A DNA stretch of 64,000 bases, taken from Candidatus Levybacteria bacterium RIFCSPHIGHO2_01_FULL_36_15b. GTDB lineage: Bacteria > Patescibacteria > Microgenomatia > Levybacterales > UBA12049. Position 1 is the stretch's first letter. Every line of letters begins with the position of its first letter. The stretch is taken from NCBI GenBank assembly GCA_001782045.1, contig MFNK01000009.1, positions 1 to 64,000 on the forward strand, given 5' to 3'. Below, piece after piece: positions 49,644 through 59,891 of this stretch. Both the position numbers and the translations under genes were made by a program. Under the pieces are notes generated by a model that was not told the DNA's origin, did not search any database, and saw only the letters and a list, made by a program, of their open reading frames with translations.

Positions 49644-52600
49644 TGGCAAAAAAGGGCAGTAGCAAAAACAGTAAGGACGGCATTAGAATTGTGTGGGGCA
49701 AAGATTTTTCTTTACTCCCCAATCTTGATTTACTTCAAATTCAAAAAAATTCATATCAGTGGTTTTTAGATGAGGGAATTAAGGAAATTCTAAACGAGAT
49801 TTCTCCAATTGATGACTTTACAGAAAAAAACTGGACACTTGAACTTAAAGACTATAGATTAGGAAAGGCTTCTACTACTCCCGAGAATGCACTTTTAAAA
49901 GGCATCACCTACGACAGTCCCTTATATGTAGAAACCACCCTCACAAACAAAAAAACAGATGCAAAATATAACCAAGAAGTATTTTTAGGTGATATTCCTC
50001 TTATGACAGAAAGAGGCACCTTTATAATTAATGGAATTGAGCGGGCAGTAGTAAACCAGCTTGTTCGAAGCCCCGGTGTTTTCTTTACTGCAACACCAGA
50101 TAACGTTACTGGAAAAACCCTTTATATGGCAGAAATAAGACCAGTTCACGGAAGCTGGCTAGAATTTACAACTACAAGACATGAAACAATAATGGTAAAA
50201 ATTGACAGAAGAAGAAAGTTTTTATCGACAACATTTTTAAGAGCTCTGGGAATGTCTTCTAACGAGGCAATAAAAGAAAGATTTGTACAGACAGAGGCTG
50301 ATAAAACCCAATTTATAGAAAACACACTTCTTAAAGATGATACTGCAACGTCTGACGATGCAGTAATTGAGATTTTCAAAAAGATGCACCCCGGAGAACC
50401 GGTAGTCTTAGACAAAGTAAGGGAAAATTTCTTAGGCACATTCTTCAACAATAGAAGGTACGATTTGGGAGTAGTTGGAAGGTATAAGATTAACAAAAAA
50501 CTCCAAAATATAGAAGGATTTACTCCACCCAGTATTGAGACCAAAATTTTGACAACAGAAGATATTATTGGAACACTGTCTTTTCTTATTAAACTAGCTC
50601 AGGGACAAGAAGGAATAGATGATATTGATAATTTGGCAAATAGAAGAGTCAGATGCGTAGGAGAATTAGTAGCAACGACTGCATTTAGAATTGGTGCCTT
50701 AAGATTAGAGCGATCTGTTAAAGAGCGAATGAGCTTAATTCAGGCAGATCAGCCAATTTCAATTGGCGGACTTATTAATGCAAGACCAATCATGGCTTCT
50801 ATTAATGAATTCTTCAGAACCTCGCAGCTTTCTACAATTTTGGATCAAACAAACCCACTTTCCGAAATTGACAACTTAAACCGCCTAACAGTTATGGGAA
50901 CCGGCGGAATTTCAAGAGAAAGAGCAGCCTTTTCAATAAGAGACATAAATGCGTCCCAATACAGCAGAATTTGTCCTATCCGAAGCCCTGAAGGTCCAAA
51001 CATTGGATTAGTAACCTATCTTGCTTTATTCGCAAAAGTAAATAAGTACGGATTTTTAGAAGCTCCTTATAGAAAAGTAGTGCAGGAAAAAAGAGGCAAA
51101 GAAAAACTTGCTAAAGCAACAAATGAAATAGTTTATTTGTCAGCAGACGATGAGCGAAATCATTATATTACTCATGCGGGAATGCTTGATCAAAACGGGA
51201 AAATTATCGATGAAAGAGTTCCGGCAAGATTTAAGGGTGAATTTATAGAAACGGATAGAGAAAACATTGAATATGTAGACGTTGTTCCAAGACAAGTTGT
51301 AGGAAGCGCAGCTTCTCTTATTCCTTTTGTATCACATGATGAAGCGAATAGAGCCTTAATGGGTACACACATGCAGTGTCAGGCAGTGCCACTTCTTAAG
51401 CCGGAAAGCCCAATTGTTGGAACCGGAATGGAAAATTCAATTTCTCAGATGATGGGAAGGGTAATTTATGCCCCCTACGACGGAATTATAGAATACGCAG
51501 ATTCCGACAAGGTGACAATCAAAGGAAGAGGATCAAAAGAAGAAATAACATATTACATCAATTCTTTCAAGAGAACATCTAATGCAACTTCATATAGTCA
51601 AAAAACAGTTGTAAAAACAGGTCAGCGAGTTAAAAAAGGAGATATTTTAGTTGATGGGCCTTCTTCGCAAAATGGAGAACTAGCTCTTGGTCAAAACCTA
51701 CTTATTGCATATATGTCTTTTGACGGACTTGGATATGAAGACGGAATAGTTATTTCAGACAGGCTTGTTAAAGAAGATACCTTGTCATCTATTCATATTG
51801 AAAAGCATGAAGCAGCAGTTGTTGAAACAAAACTTGGACCCGAAGAGACAACAAGAGATATCCCTAATGTTTCGGAAGAGGATTTGGCAAATTTAGATGA
51901 AGACGGAATAGTGGTAGTAGGCTCGGAAGTTGAACCGGGAGATATCTTGGTCGGAAAAATAGCTCCAAAAGGAGAAACAGAACTTTCTGCAGAAGAAAGA
52001 CTGCTCCGGGCAATATTTGGAGAACAAGCAAGAGAAGTTAGGGATACATCCCTTAGAATTCCCCATGGCGAACGAGGCACAGTAATAAGCGTTCAGATAT
52101 TAGATAGAAAAAAGGGAGATGAACTGGAGCCCGGCTGTTTAAGAAAAATAATTGTTGAAGTAGCACAGCTTCGACACGTTGTAATAGGCGATAAACTTGC
52201 AGGTAGACACGGAAATAAAGGAGTTATTTCAAAAATACTCCCTGAAGTTGATATGCCTCATTTGGCAGATGGTACTCCGGTTGATATTATAATTTCTCCA
52301 ATTTCGGTACTTGCGCGTATGAATTTAGGACAACTTTTAGAAGCGCATCTTGGTTGGGCTGCAAAAGAGCTTGGACAAAAAATTGCAATTCCAGCATTCG
52401 AAGAAGTAAATGAACAAAAAATTGTTGACGAGCTAAAAAAAGCAGGACTTCCGGTAACTGGCAAAGCAGTACTTTATGACGGTAGAACTGGAGAGCCTTA
52501 TGAAAATCCGGCAGTTGTCGGAATTGAGTACATAATGAAGCTAATCCATATGGTAGAAGATAAAACTCACGCACGATCAACCGGACCATACTCTTTGGTT

Positions 52601-53068
52601 ACGCAGCAGCCTTTAGGAGGAAAAGCTCAAATGGGAGGACAAAGGCTTGGAGAAATGGAAGTTTGGGCACTGGAAGCGCATCGCGCACGCTATACTCTGC
52701 AGGAAATGTTGACTATAAAATCAGATGACGTCGTAGGAAGAGCAAAGGCGTTTGAGGCTATTGTTAAGGGAACAGATATACCTACTCCGAAGGTTCCAGA
52801 AAGCTTTAAGGTTTTAATTAAGGAATTAAACGCGCTGGGATTAAATGTTGTTCCAATGGGCGCAACGGTTTCGGATCATCCGATTGATGAACCAATTGCG
52901 ACAACCGAAGAAGCAAAAAAAGCTGCAGCAGAAGAGGCAGTTGAAGAAGAAGCAAAAGAGCTAAAAGAAGAATTAGGGGGAGAAGATACTTTAGGAAAGG
53001 GAGAAGAGTCTTCCGCTCAGGGTATGGATGTAGCAGAAGCGGAAGGAGAAAGTAAGGCAAATGAATAA
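49643..53068 (+). CDS. rpoB: RNA polymerase subunit beta
   Basis: 1141 aa. Recognised by NSYQWFLDEGI, the rifampicin-region blocks (SQLSTILDQTNPLSEIDNL, YSRICPIRSPEGPNIGLVTY), GQNLLIAYMSFDGLGYEDGI, and KLAGRHGNKGVISKI. In the rifampicin pocket, DQTNPLSEIDNLNRL differs from the common DQNNPLSEITHKRRL. The C-terminal contact region with rpoC (GGQRLGEMEVWALEAH) is followed by an acidic tail rich in Glu and Ala. The 3' end overlaps rpoC by 8 bp, so the two are cotranslated. Confidence 0.98.
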   Translation: MAKKGSSKNSKDGIRIVWGKDFSLLPNLDLLQIQKNSYQWFLDEGIKEILNEISPIDDFTEKNWTLELKDYRLGKASTTPENALLKGITYDSPLYVETTLTNKKTDAKYNQEVFLGDIPLMTERGTFIINGIERAVVNQLVRSPGVFFTATPDNVTGKTLYMAEIRPVHGSWLEFTTTRHETIMVKIDRRRKFLSTTFLRALGMSSNEAIKERFVQTEADKTQFIENTLLKDDTATSDDAVIEIFKKMHPGEPVVLDKVRENFLGTFFNNRRYDLGVVGRYKINKKLQNIEGFTPPSIETKILTTEDIIGTLSFLIKLAQGQEGIDDIDNLANRRVRCVGELVATTAFRIGALRLERSVKERMSLIQADQPISIGGLINARPIMASINEFFRTSQLSTILDQTNPLSEIDNLNRLTVMGTGGISRERAAFSIRDINASQYSRICPIRSPEGPNIGLVTYLALFAKVNKYGFLEAPYRKVVQEKRGKEKLAKATNEIVYLSADDERNHYITHAGMLDQNGKIIDERVPARFKGEFIETDRENIEYVDVVPRQVVGSAASLIPFVSHDEANRALMGTHMQCQAVPLLKPESPIVGTGMENSISQMMGRVIYAPYDGIIEYADSDKVTIKGRGSKEEITYYINSFKRTSNATSYSQKTVVKTGQRVKKGDILVDGPSSQNGELALGQNLLIAYMSFDGLGYEDGIVISDRLVKEDTLSSIHIEKHEAAVVETKLGPEETTRDIPNVSEEDLANLDEDGIVVVGSEVEPGDILVGKIAPKGETELSAEERLLRAIFGEQAREVRDTSLRIPHGERGTVISVQILDRKKGDELEPGCLRKIIVEVAQLRHVVIGDKLAGRHGNKGVISKILPEVDMPHLADGTPVDIIISPISVLARMNLGQLLEAHLGWAAKELGQKIAIPAFEEVNEQKIVDELKKAGLPVTGKAVLYDGRTGEPYENPAVVGIEYIMKLIHMVEDKTHARSTGPYSLVTQQPLGGKAQMGGQRLGEMEVWALEAHRARYTLQEMLTIKSDDVVGRAKAFEAIVKGTDIPTPKVPESFKVLIKELNALGLNVVPMGATVSDHPIDEPIATTEEAKKAAAEEAVEEEAKELKEELGGEDTLGKGEESSAQGMDVAEAEGESKANE

Positions 53069-56000
53069 TAATAACTCTAAGAAAAATAAAGACATAACAA
53101 TTTTGGACTTTAAAGCATTAAAACTTCTTTTGGCGAGTAAAGAAGATATTATGAATTGGTCTTACGGCGAAGTTACAAAGCCTGAAACCATAAATTATAG
53201 AACTTTAAGGCCAGAAAAAGACGGACTTTTTGATGAAAGAATTTTCGGACCCACAAAAGATTGGGAATGTTACTGCGGAAAATATAAAAGAATAAGAAAC
53301 AGAGGCATAATTTGCGATAAATGCGGAGTTGAAGTAACTCTATCCAGAGTAAGAAGAGAGAGAATGGGTCATATTAATCTTGCATCTCCTGTTTCACATG
53401 TATGGTTTTTCAAGGGTTCAAGTTCTCCGCTTTCTCTAATGCTTGATATGTCTCAAAAGAGCCTGGAAGGCGTTATTTATTATGCGTCTTATCTTGTGAC
53501 AGATTTGGATGACGAAAAAAAGAAAGAAGCGCTTTCAACTCTTTCTAAGGTTATTGAAAAAAGAAAGGAAGAATTAAGACGCGAAATTCTTACTGAAGAA
53601 AAAACAATTGGAAAGGAAATTGAAGGTAAAAAGAAAGAAGCGGTAACGACTAAAGTTAAAGGCGAGCAAAAAGACTTGATAAAAGAAGAATTAGAGTTAA
53701 ATAAAAGACAAAAAATAGCAAGACTTACCGAGCGAGCAGATGCAGAAGCTAAAAAATTAGATGAAATAGAAGATGCGCTTTCTAAACTTCTAAAAAGTCT
53801 TAAAGTGGGAAGCGTTTTATCGGAAGATGAGTATTATAAAATTTTAGAATACGATATACCAATTTTCTTCACTATTAAAACCGGGGCAGAGGGATTAATG
53901 GAATTAATTGAAAAAATTGGAATCGCCAACCTTATTTTGGATCTTCGAGAAGAAACAGCTAAAGCTAAAGGACAAAAATACTTCAAATTGATTAAAAGAC
54001 TGCGTCTTTTAGAGGCAATGCGAAAAGCAGGAGTTGAGCCTAAATCAATGATACTTACAACGCTACCTGTTATTCCCCCGGATTTGCGACCCATGGTTCA
54101 GCTTGCTGGAGGAAGATTTGCAACATCCGACTTAAACGATTTATACAGAAGAGTAATTAACAGAAATAATAGATTAAGACATTTGATGGCACTTGGTGCA
54201 CCTGAAATAATTTTAAGAAACGAAAAAAGGATGCTTCAGGAATCTGTAGATTCTTTAATTGATGCTTCTCAGCGTACAACCCAGGTTGTCGCATCGCCTC
54301 TTCGATCTCTTTCAGATATGTTAAGAGGAAAACAAGGAAGATTTAGGCAGAATTTACTCGGAAAAAGAGTTGATTATTCCGGCCGAAGCGTAATAGTAGT
54401 AGGTCCAGAACTTAAGCTTTCAGAGTGCGGATTGCCAAAGGAAATGGCACTTGAAATGTTTAAGCCATTTGTGTTGCGTGAAGTTATTGTAAGAGGATAT
54501 GCCCCAAACATAAAAAGCGCAAAAAGATTTATAGAAAAAAGAAGTCCTGAAATATTTGATATTTTGGAAGAAATTACAAAAAATCATCCGGTTTTACTAA
54601 ATCGTGCTCCAACGCTCCATAAGTTGGGAATTCAGGCATTTTATCCTGTTCTTATTGAAGGAAGCGCAATATCGCTGCATCCTTGCGTTTGTAGCGGATA
54701 TAATGCTGATTTTGACGGTGATCAAATGGCAGTTCATATTCCTCTTTCAGTAAAAGCACAGGAAGAAGCGGCAACTCTTATGATGCCAAAGCACAATTTG
54801 CTAAAGCCGGCAGACGGAAGCCCTATTACTTTGCCAAATAAAGAAATGGCAGTTGGAATTTTCTATCTTACTTCAATAGACGAGTCTTTAAGAGCTGAGG
54901 TATTGCAGGGTTTTCACAATATAAATGAAGTTATGCTTGCAATTTCAATGAGAAAAATAAAAATACGACAGCCAATTTTAGTAAAAATTGATAATGAAGT
55001 TGTCGAAACCTCTGCGGGAAGAGTAATGCTTAGCGAAAGACTTCCAAAAGAAATAGGATTTATAAACGAACAGGTTAAAGCTTCAGGCATAAAAGCTATT
55101 ATTACTAAAGCCATTAAAAGCCTATCTCCCGAAGAAGTAGAAGCTTTAATTGATAATATTAAAGCCTTAGGATTTTATGGTGCAACAATTTCCGGAATCT
55201 CCGTTTCCGTATTTGATAACGAAATGGTAGAAGAAAAAGACAAATTAATAGCTGAAGCAGAGAAAAAGGTAAGCGGCGTTGAAGATGATTATCAAGCAGG
55301 TCTTATTACTAATGATGAGAAGAAAAGACTTTCAAATGAAATTTGGATTGAAACAACAGAAAAAATTGCAACTTTAACATGGAATAACTTAAAAATAGGA
55401 AACGTTATAAGAACCATTATAGATTCTGAAGGAGCAAGAGCGGGTAAGGAGCAATTAAAACAGTTGTCCGCTATGAGAGGACTTATTCTTGATCCATTAG
55501 GTAAAATAGTTGAGCTCCCAATTAAAGGAAACTTTAGACAAGGGTTGTCTATTTATGAATATGTCGCATCAGCAAGAGGTAGCCGAAAAGGGTTAACAGA
55601 TTCTGCTTTAAAAACAGCAAACGCAGGATATTTGACCCGAAGATTGGTAGATGTATCTCACGATGTAATAGTACGCGGAGAAGACTGCGCAACAACAGAG
55701 GGAATTCTGATTGTTCAAAATGAGCCTGGTAGAACAGCTGAGTTTGCCGATAGAATTCTTGGAAGATTTGCGGCAGAAAAAGTTACTTCCAAAAAAAGCA
55801 GAAAAGAATTAATTAAAGCACATGAACTGGTTACAGAAGAAAAAGTCAAATTGTTATTGTCAGAAGGAATAGAAGAACTTTTAGTGCGTAGTGCAATTAC
55901 TTGTAAACTTGAATATGGAGTATGCGCAACCTGTTACGGTTGGGACTTTTCTACAAAAGCAAAAGTAGAGCTTGGAGTACCGGTAGGAGTTATAGCTGCG

Positions 56001-56780
56001 CAATCAATTGGAGAACCGGGAACGCAGCTTACAATGCGTACAAGATACGTAGCTGGAGCAATAATGCAGGATGTTACCCAAGGTCTCCCAAGAGTAGAAG
56101 AGCTTTTTGAAATGAGAACTCCAAAAAGTCTTTCTCCCATTGCCGAAATAACAGGAAAAGTGTCAGTTGAGGCCGGCGAGGATGGATACATAGTAAAAGT
56201 TAGAAGCGCAAAAGCGAAACCTGCAGAAGAAAAAGAGTATTTTATTCCACTTGCTTCTACTTTAACAGTTGAAAATGGACAAGAATTACTTGCCGGTACA
56301 CAGCTTGCCCAGGGATATCTGGATCCAAAGGAAGTAATAAAAATTAAGGGTTTAGTAGATGCTCAAAGGTACATAATAACTGAAGCTCAAAAAGTTTATG
56401 AGAGTCAGGGAATTGGAATAAATGATAAACATTTTGAGGTAATACTTCGAAAAATGTCGGACAAAGTAATAATTGAAACCGTTGGGGATACATCTTTAAT
56501 TCCGGGCGACTTTATTACAAAAACAAGATTTGAGCAAATAAATGCAGAGGTTTTATCACAAGGAGGAGAACCAGCTACCGCACGGCAAACCATTCTTGGG
56601 ATTACAAAGTCGTCTCTTTTCTCAGATTCTTGGCTTTCAGCTTCTTCATTCCAGGAAACTACAAAAGTATTAACAGAAGCAGCGCTCGAAGGTTCCGAGG
56701 ACAAATTGGTTGGACTTAAGGAAAACGTAATTATAGGAAGACTAATTCCCGTTGAAGGAACTATCCCAGATACGGTATAA
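53061..56780 (+). CDS. rpoC: RNA polymerase subunit beta'
   Basis: 1239 aa. The N-terminal zinc ribbon is CYCGKYKRIRNRGIICDKCG. The catalytic loop NADFDGDQMAVH lies at residues 548-559, with Mg bound by the three Asp. The second zinc site has CATTEG and ITCKLEYGVCATCYG. The trigger loop/bridge region is intact (GEPGTQLTMRT). A Lys/Glu-rich coiled-coil stretch at about residues 150-250 is the usual place of lineage-variable sequence. It is followed 10 nt later by rpsL. Confidence 0.98.
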   Translation: MNNNNSKKNKDITILDFKALKLLLASKEDIMNWSYGEVTKPETINYRTLRPEKDGLFDERIFGPTKDWECYCGKYKRIRNRGIICDKCGVEVTLSRVRRERMGHINLASPVSHVWFFKGSSSPLSLMLDMSQKSLEGVIYYASYLVTDLDDEKKKEALSTLSKVIEKRKEELRREILTEEKTIGKEIEGKKKEAVTTKVKGEQKDLIKEELELNKRQKIARLTERADAEAKKLDEIEDALSKLLKSLKVGSVLSEDEYYKILEYDIPIFFTIKTGAEGLMELIEKIGIANLILDLREETAKAKGQKYFKLIKRLRLLEAMRKAGVEPKSMILTTLPVIPPDLRPMVQLAGGRFATSDLNDLYRRVINRNNRLRHLMALGAPEIILRNEKRMLQESVDSLIDASQRTTQVVASPLRSLSDMLRGKQGRFRQNLLGKRVDYSGRSVIVVGPELKLSECGLPKEMALEMFKPFVLREVIVRGYAPNIKSAKRFIEKRSPEIFDILEEITKNHPVLLNRAPTLHKLGIQAFYPVLIEGSAISLHPCVCSGYNADFDGDQMAVHIPLSVKAQEEAATLMMPKHNLLKPADGSPITLPNKEMAVGIFYLTSIDESLRAEVLQGFHNINEVMLAISMRKIKIRQPILVKIDNEVVETSAGRVMLSERLPKEIGFINEQVKASGIKAIITKAIKSLSPEEVEALIDNIKALGFYGATISGISVSVFDNEMVEEKDKLIAEAEKKVSGVEDDYQAGLITNDEKKRLSNEIWIETTEKIATLTWNNLKIGNVIRTIIDSEGARAGKEQLKQLSAMRGLILDPLGKIVELPIKGNFRQGLSIYEYVASARGSRKGLTDSALKTANAGYLTRRLVDVSHDVIVRGEDCATTEGILIVQNEPGRTAEFADRILGRFAAEKVTSKKSRKELIKAHELVTEEKVKLLLSEGIEELLVRSAITCKLEYGVCATCYGWDFSTKAKVELGVPVGVIAAQSIGEPGTQLTMRTRYVAGAIMQDVTQGLPRVEELFEMRTPKSLSPIAEITGKVSVEAGEDGYIVKVRSAKAKPAEEKEYFIPLASTLTVENGQELLAGTQLAQGYLDPKEVIKIKGLVDAQRYIITEAQKVYESQGIGINDKHFEVILRKMSDKVIIETVGDTSLIPGDFITKTRFEQINAEVLSQGGEPATARQTILGITKSSLFSDSWLSASSFQETTKVLTEAALEGSEDKLVGLKENVIIGRLIPVEGTIPDTV

Positions 56781-56790
56781 TACTTAACCT

Positions 56791-57273
56791 ATGCCTACAC
56801 TTAGTCAGTTATCTAAAAGAGGAAGACATAAGAAGATTAAAAAGACAAAATCCGCTGCATTGAGGCGAATTTTTAACGCTAAAGAAAGGCGTTATAAAGA
56901 TATTGAAGGACCTCAAAAACGCGGTGTTGTAACTTTAGTTAAAACTATGACTCCAAGAAAGCCTAATTCTGCGCTTAGAAAGGTAGCAAGAGTAAAACTT
57001 TCAAATCGCATGGAGGTAACAGCATATATTCAAGGCGTTGGCCACACTCTTTCGGAACACGGAATAGTCTTGGTAAGAGGCGGAAGGGTAAAAGATTTAC
57101 CGGGTGTAAGATACCATATAGTTAGAGGTAAGTTTGATTTAGCAGGAGTTGAAGGAAGAAAATCCAGTAGAAGCAAATACGGAGCAAAAAGAGGCGGAGG
57201 CCCGGTAAGAGTTGCAGGAACTCCAACGCCCACAGCTGAAGCACCGGCACCAGAAGCAGCACCTGCTGCATAA
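56791..57273 (+). CDS. rpsL: 30S ribosomal protein S12
   Basis: 160 aa. TPRKPNSALRKVARVKLSN, HGIVLVRGGRVKDLPGVRYHIVRG and RSKYGAKR are diagnostic. Between KSAAL and PQKRGV there is a loop of about 16 residues, similar in place and length to that of Firmicutes S12 proteins. The C terminus has an extra Ala/Pro-rich low-complexity tail of about 20 residues. Part of rpoB-rpoC-rpsL-rpsG-fusA. Confidence 0.97.
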   Translation: MPTLSQLSKRGRHKKIKKTKSAALRRIFNAKERRYKDIEGPQKRGVVTLVKTMTPRKPNSALRKVARVKLSNRMEVTAYIQGVGHTLSEHGIVLVRGGRVKDLPGVRYHIVRGKFDLAGVEGRKSSRSKYGAKRGGGPVRVAGTPTPTAEAPAPEAAPAA

Positions 57274-57278
57274 AATTT

Positions 57279-57752
57279 ATGAGACACAAAAAAATAGACA
57301 AAAGACAAGTAGATAAAGACTTAACATACGGAAACGCATTGGTTACTAAATTTATAAACCGCATAATGCGCGATGGTAAAAAATCTCCTGCAGAAAAATC
57401 TTTTTATGGCGCGATGGATATTATAAAGGAAAAAGGTCATGATCCTTTGGTTTTGTTTGAAACAGCCCTCCAAAATGTCGGACCGAGAGTAGAGGTAAAA
57501 TCCAGACGCGTGGGAGGCGCAAATTATCAGGTTCCCTTGGAAGTAAGAGGAGACAGAAAAAACGCCTTAGCAATAAGGTGGATTGTAGAAGCAGCAAGGG
57601 CAAGAGCAAATACGGAATTCCATACTTTTGCAGAAAAGCTTGCCCAAGAACTTTTAGAAGCTTCTAAAAACGAAGGAGCCGCAGTTAAAAAACGCGATAC
57701 AGTTCACAGAATGGCCGAAGCAAACCGCGCTTTTTCCCACTTTAGGTTCTAA
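57279..57752 (+). CDS. rpsG: 30S ribosomal protein S7
   Basis: 157 aa, normal length. KFINRIMRDGKKSPAEKSFYGAMD, GPRVEVKSRRVGGANYQVPLEV and HRMAEANRAFSHFRF are the family blocks. It nucleates the 30S head. It begins 5 nt after rpsL. Confidence 0.98.
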   Translation: MRHKKIDKRQVDKDLTYGNALVTKFINRIMRDGKKSPAEKSFYGAMDIIKEKGHDPLVLFETALQNVGPRVEVKSRRVGGANYQVPLEVRGDRKNALAIRWIVEAARARANTEFHTFAEKLAQELLEASKNEGAAVKKRDTVHRMAEANRAFSHFRF

Positions 57753-57791
57753 ATTTTTGTTGAATGAGATAAAATAAAAGTAGGGATTATT

Positions 57792-59891
57792 ATGGCTGAA
57801 GATAGATTAAAAACATTAGATAAGGTAAGAAATATTGGCATTATTGCCCATATTGACGCGGGAAAAACAACAACCACAGAAAGAATTCTTTTTTACACCG
57901 GAAAAACCTACAAAATTGGAGATATCGACGAGGGAAATACCCAAATGGACTGGATGGAACAGGAAAAAGAAAGAGGAATTACCATAGTTTCCGCTGCAAC
58001 AACAGCTTTTTGGAAAGATTACAGAATAAATATTATTGATACTCCCGGACACGTTGATTTTACTGCAGAAGTAGAGAGATCTTTAAGGGTTTTGGATGGC
58101 GGAATTACAGTTTTGGATGCAGAAGAAGGAGTTCAATCCCAATCAGAAACCGTTTGGAGACAGGCTGATAAGTATAAAGTGCCAAGGCTATGTTTTGTGA
58201 ATAAAATGGATAAATTAGGAGCCGATTTTTTAGCAACTATAAAATCGATTGAAGACAGACTTGGTGCTAACCCGCTTATTATGGTTTTGCCAATTGGGGT
58301 TGAAAGTAGTTTTACAGGAATAGTCCATTTGATGGAACAAAAAGCATACATTTGGAAAAATGACAACCTCGGCGCGGAATTTGAAGTTACAGATGTGCCG
58401 GAAGATATGAAGGCTCAGGTGCAAGAATATAGGCACAAATTAGTTGAAAAAATTGCAGAAACCGATGATGCTCTAACTGATAAATATTTGCACGGACAGG
58501 AAATTTCAGACGATGAATTAAAAGCGGCTTTGCGGCGTGCAGTTATTGCTTATAAATTAGTTCCGATATTTGCAGGAAGTTCGCTGCGTAACAAAGGCGT
58601 CCAGCCATTACTTGATGCAGTTGTAGATTATCTGCCTTCTCCTTTGGATGTTGGAGAAATTATCGGAATTAATCCCAAAACTGGTGAGGAAGTAAAAAGA
58701 ACTCCTCAAGCAGACCAGCCTTTAGCAGGTCTTGCCTTTAAAATTCAAATTGACCCACACGTCGGAAAACTTACTTATTTTAGAGTTTATAGCGGCAAAG
58801 TAGCTGCCGGTTCCTATATTTATAACAGTTCCAAAAATGAAAATGAAAGAATTGGAAGAATTTTATTAATGCATGCAAATCACAGAGAAGAAATTAAAGA
58901 AGCATATGCAGGAGAAATTGTTGCATTAGTTGGGCTTAAGGATACTATTACCGGAGACACTTTATCAGATGAAAAAGAACCAATAGTTCTGGAAAAAATT
59001 TCCTTCCCCGAGCCTGTTATATCACTTGCAATTGAGCCAAAAACAAAAGCAGATCAGGAAAAATTAGGCCTTGCTCTAAAAAGATTGTCAGAGGAAGATC
59101 CGACTTTTTCAATTAAAACAAATCATGAAACAGGGCAGACTATAATTTCCGGAATGGGAGAGCTGCAGCTTGAAGTTATGGTAGACAGAATGAAGCGGGA
59201 ATTCGGAGTTTTGGCAAATGTCGGAGCGCCCCAAGTAGCATATAAAGAAACAATAAAGCAAACTGCAGAGGGAGAAGGAAAGTATATAAGGCAATCCGGA
59301 GGAAGAGGACAATACGGCCATTGTTTCTTACGGGTTGAACCAAAACCAAGAGGCGAAGGGTACGAGTTTATAAATGCAATAAAAGGAGGAGCAATTCCTT
59401 CTGAATTTATAATTTCAATCCAAAAAGGTGTAAAAGAAACTATGGAAAACGGAATTTTGTTAGGATATCCGCTTGTTGATATGAATGTAACTGTTTATGA
59501 TGGAAGTTTCCACGAGGTAGATTCATCCGACGTCGCATTTAAAATTGCAGCTTCACAAGCACTTCAAGCTGCTACACGAAAAGCACAGCTTTCGCTTTTA
59601 GAGCCTATTATGAAGGTTGAAGTAACAACGCCGAGCGAGTTTATGGGAGATGTAATTGGAGATTTGTCATCTAAAAGAGGTCAAATATTAGGAACAGAAG
59701 AAAAGGGAAAAGCGACAATTATTAACGCTATGGTACCGCTCGCCGAGCTTTCAAAATATGAAACGACTCTTCGATCTATGTCTCAGGGAAGAGCCCACTC
59801 ATATCTTGAGCCAAGCCATTACGAAGAAGTACCCAAAAATATAGTTGAAGCAATGCTTGCCAAATCCACATTCACCGGAAGAGTTGAATAG
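57792..59891 (+). CDS. fusA: Elongation factor G
   Basis: 699 aa ribosomal translocase. G1 AHIDAGKTTTTERI, G2 RGITI, G3 DTPGHVDF, G4 NKMD, G5 GSSLRNKG; then domains II-V, with SGMGELQLEVMVDRMKREFGV and GGRGQYGHCFLRVEP. Standard length and complete. It lies 39 nt after rpsG. Its 3' end overlaps a convergent gene by 20 bp. Confidence 0.98.
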   Translation: MAEDRLKTLDKVRNIGIIAHIDAGKTTTTERILFYTGKTYKIGDIDEGNTQMDWMEQEKERGITIVSAATTAFWKDYRINIIDTPGHVDFTAEVERSLRVLDGGITVLDAEEGVQSQSETVWRQADKYKVPRLCFVNKMDKLGADFLATIKSIEDRLGANPLIMVLPIGVESSFTGIVHLMEQKAYIWKNDNLGAEFEVTDVPEDMKAQVQEYRHKLVEKIAETDDALTDKYLHGQEISDDELKAALRRAVIAYKLVPIFAGSSLRNKGVQPLLDAVVDYLPSPLDVGEIIGINPKTGEEVKRTPQADQPLAGLAFKIQIDPHVGKLTYFRVYSGKVAAGSYIYNSSKNENERIGRILLMHANHREEIKEAYAGEIVALVGLKDTITGDTLSDEKEPIVLEKISFPEPVISLAIEPKTKADQEKLGLALKRLSEEDPTFSIKTNHETGQTIISGMGELQLEVMVDRMKREFGVLANVGAPQVAYKETIKQTAEGEGKYIRQSGGRGQYGHCFLRVEPKPRGEGYEFINAIKGGAIPSEFIISIQKGVKETMENGILLGYPLVDMNVTVYDGSFHEVDSSDVAFKIAASQALQAATRKAQLSLLEPIMKVEVTTPSEFMGDVIGDLSSKRGQILGTEEKGKATIINAMVPLAELSKYETTLRSMSQGRAHSYLEPSHYEEVPKNIVEAMLAKSTFTGRVE

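Noticed and set aside
56845..56920. Extra loop in ribosomal protein S12 as a novel insertion
   Set aside because: Firmicutes S12 proteins have a loop of similar length at the same place, so it is not unusual.
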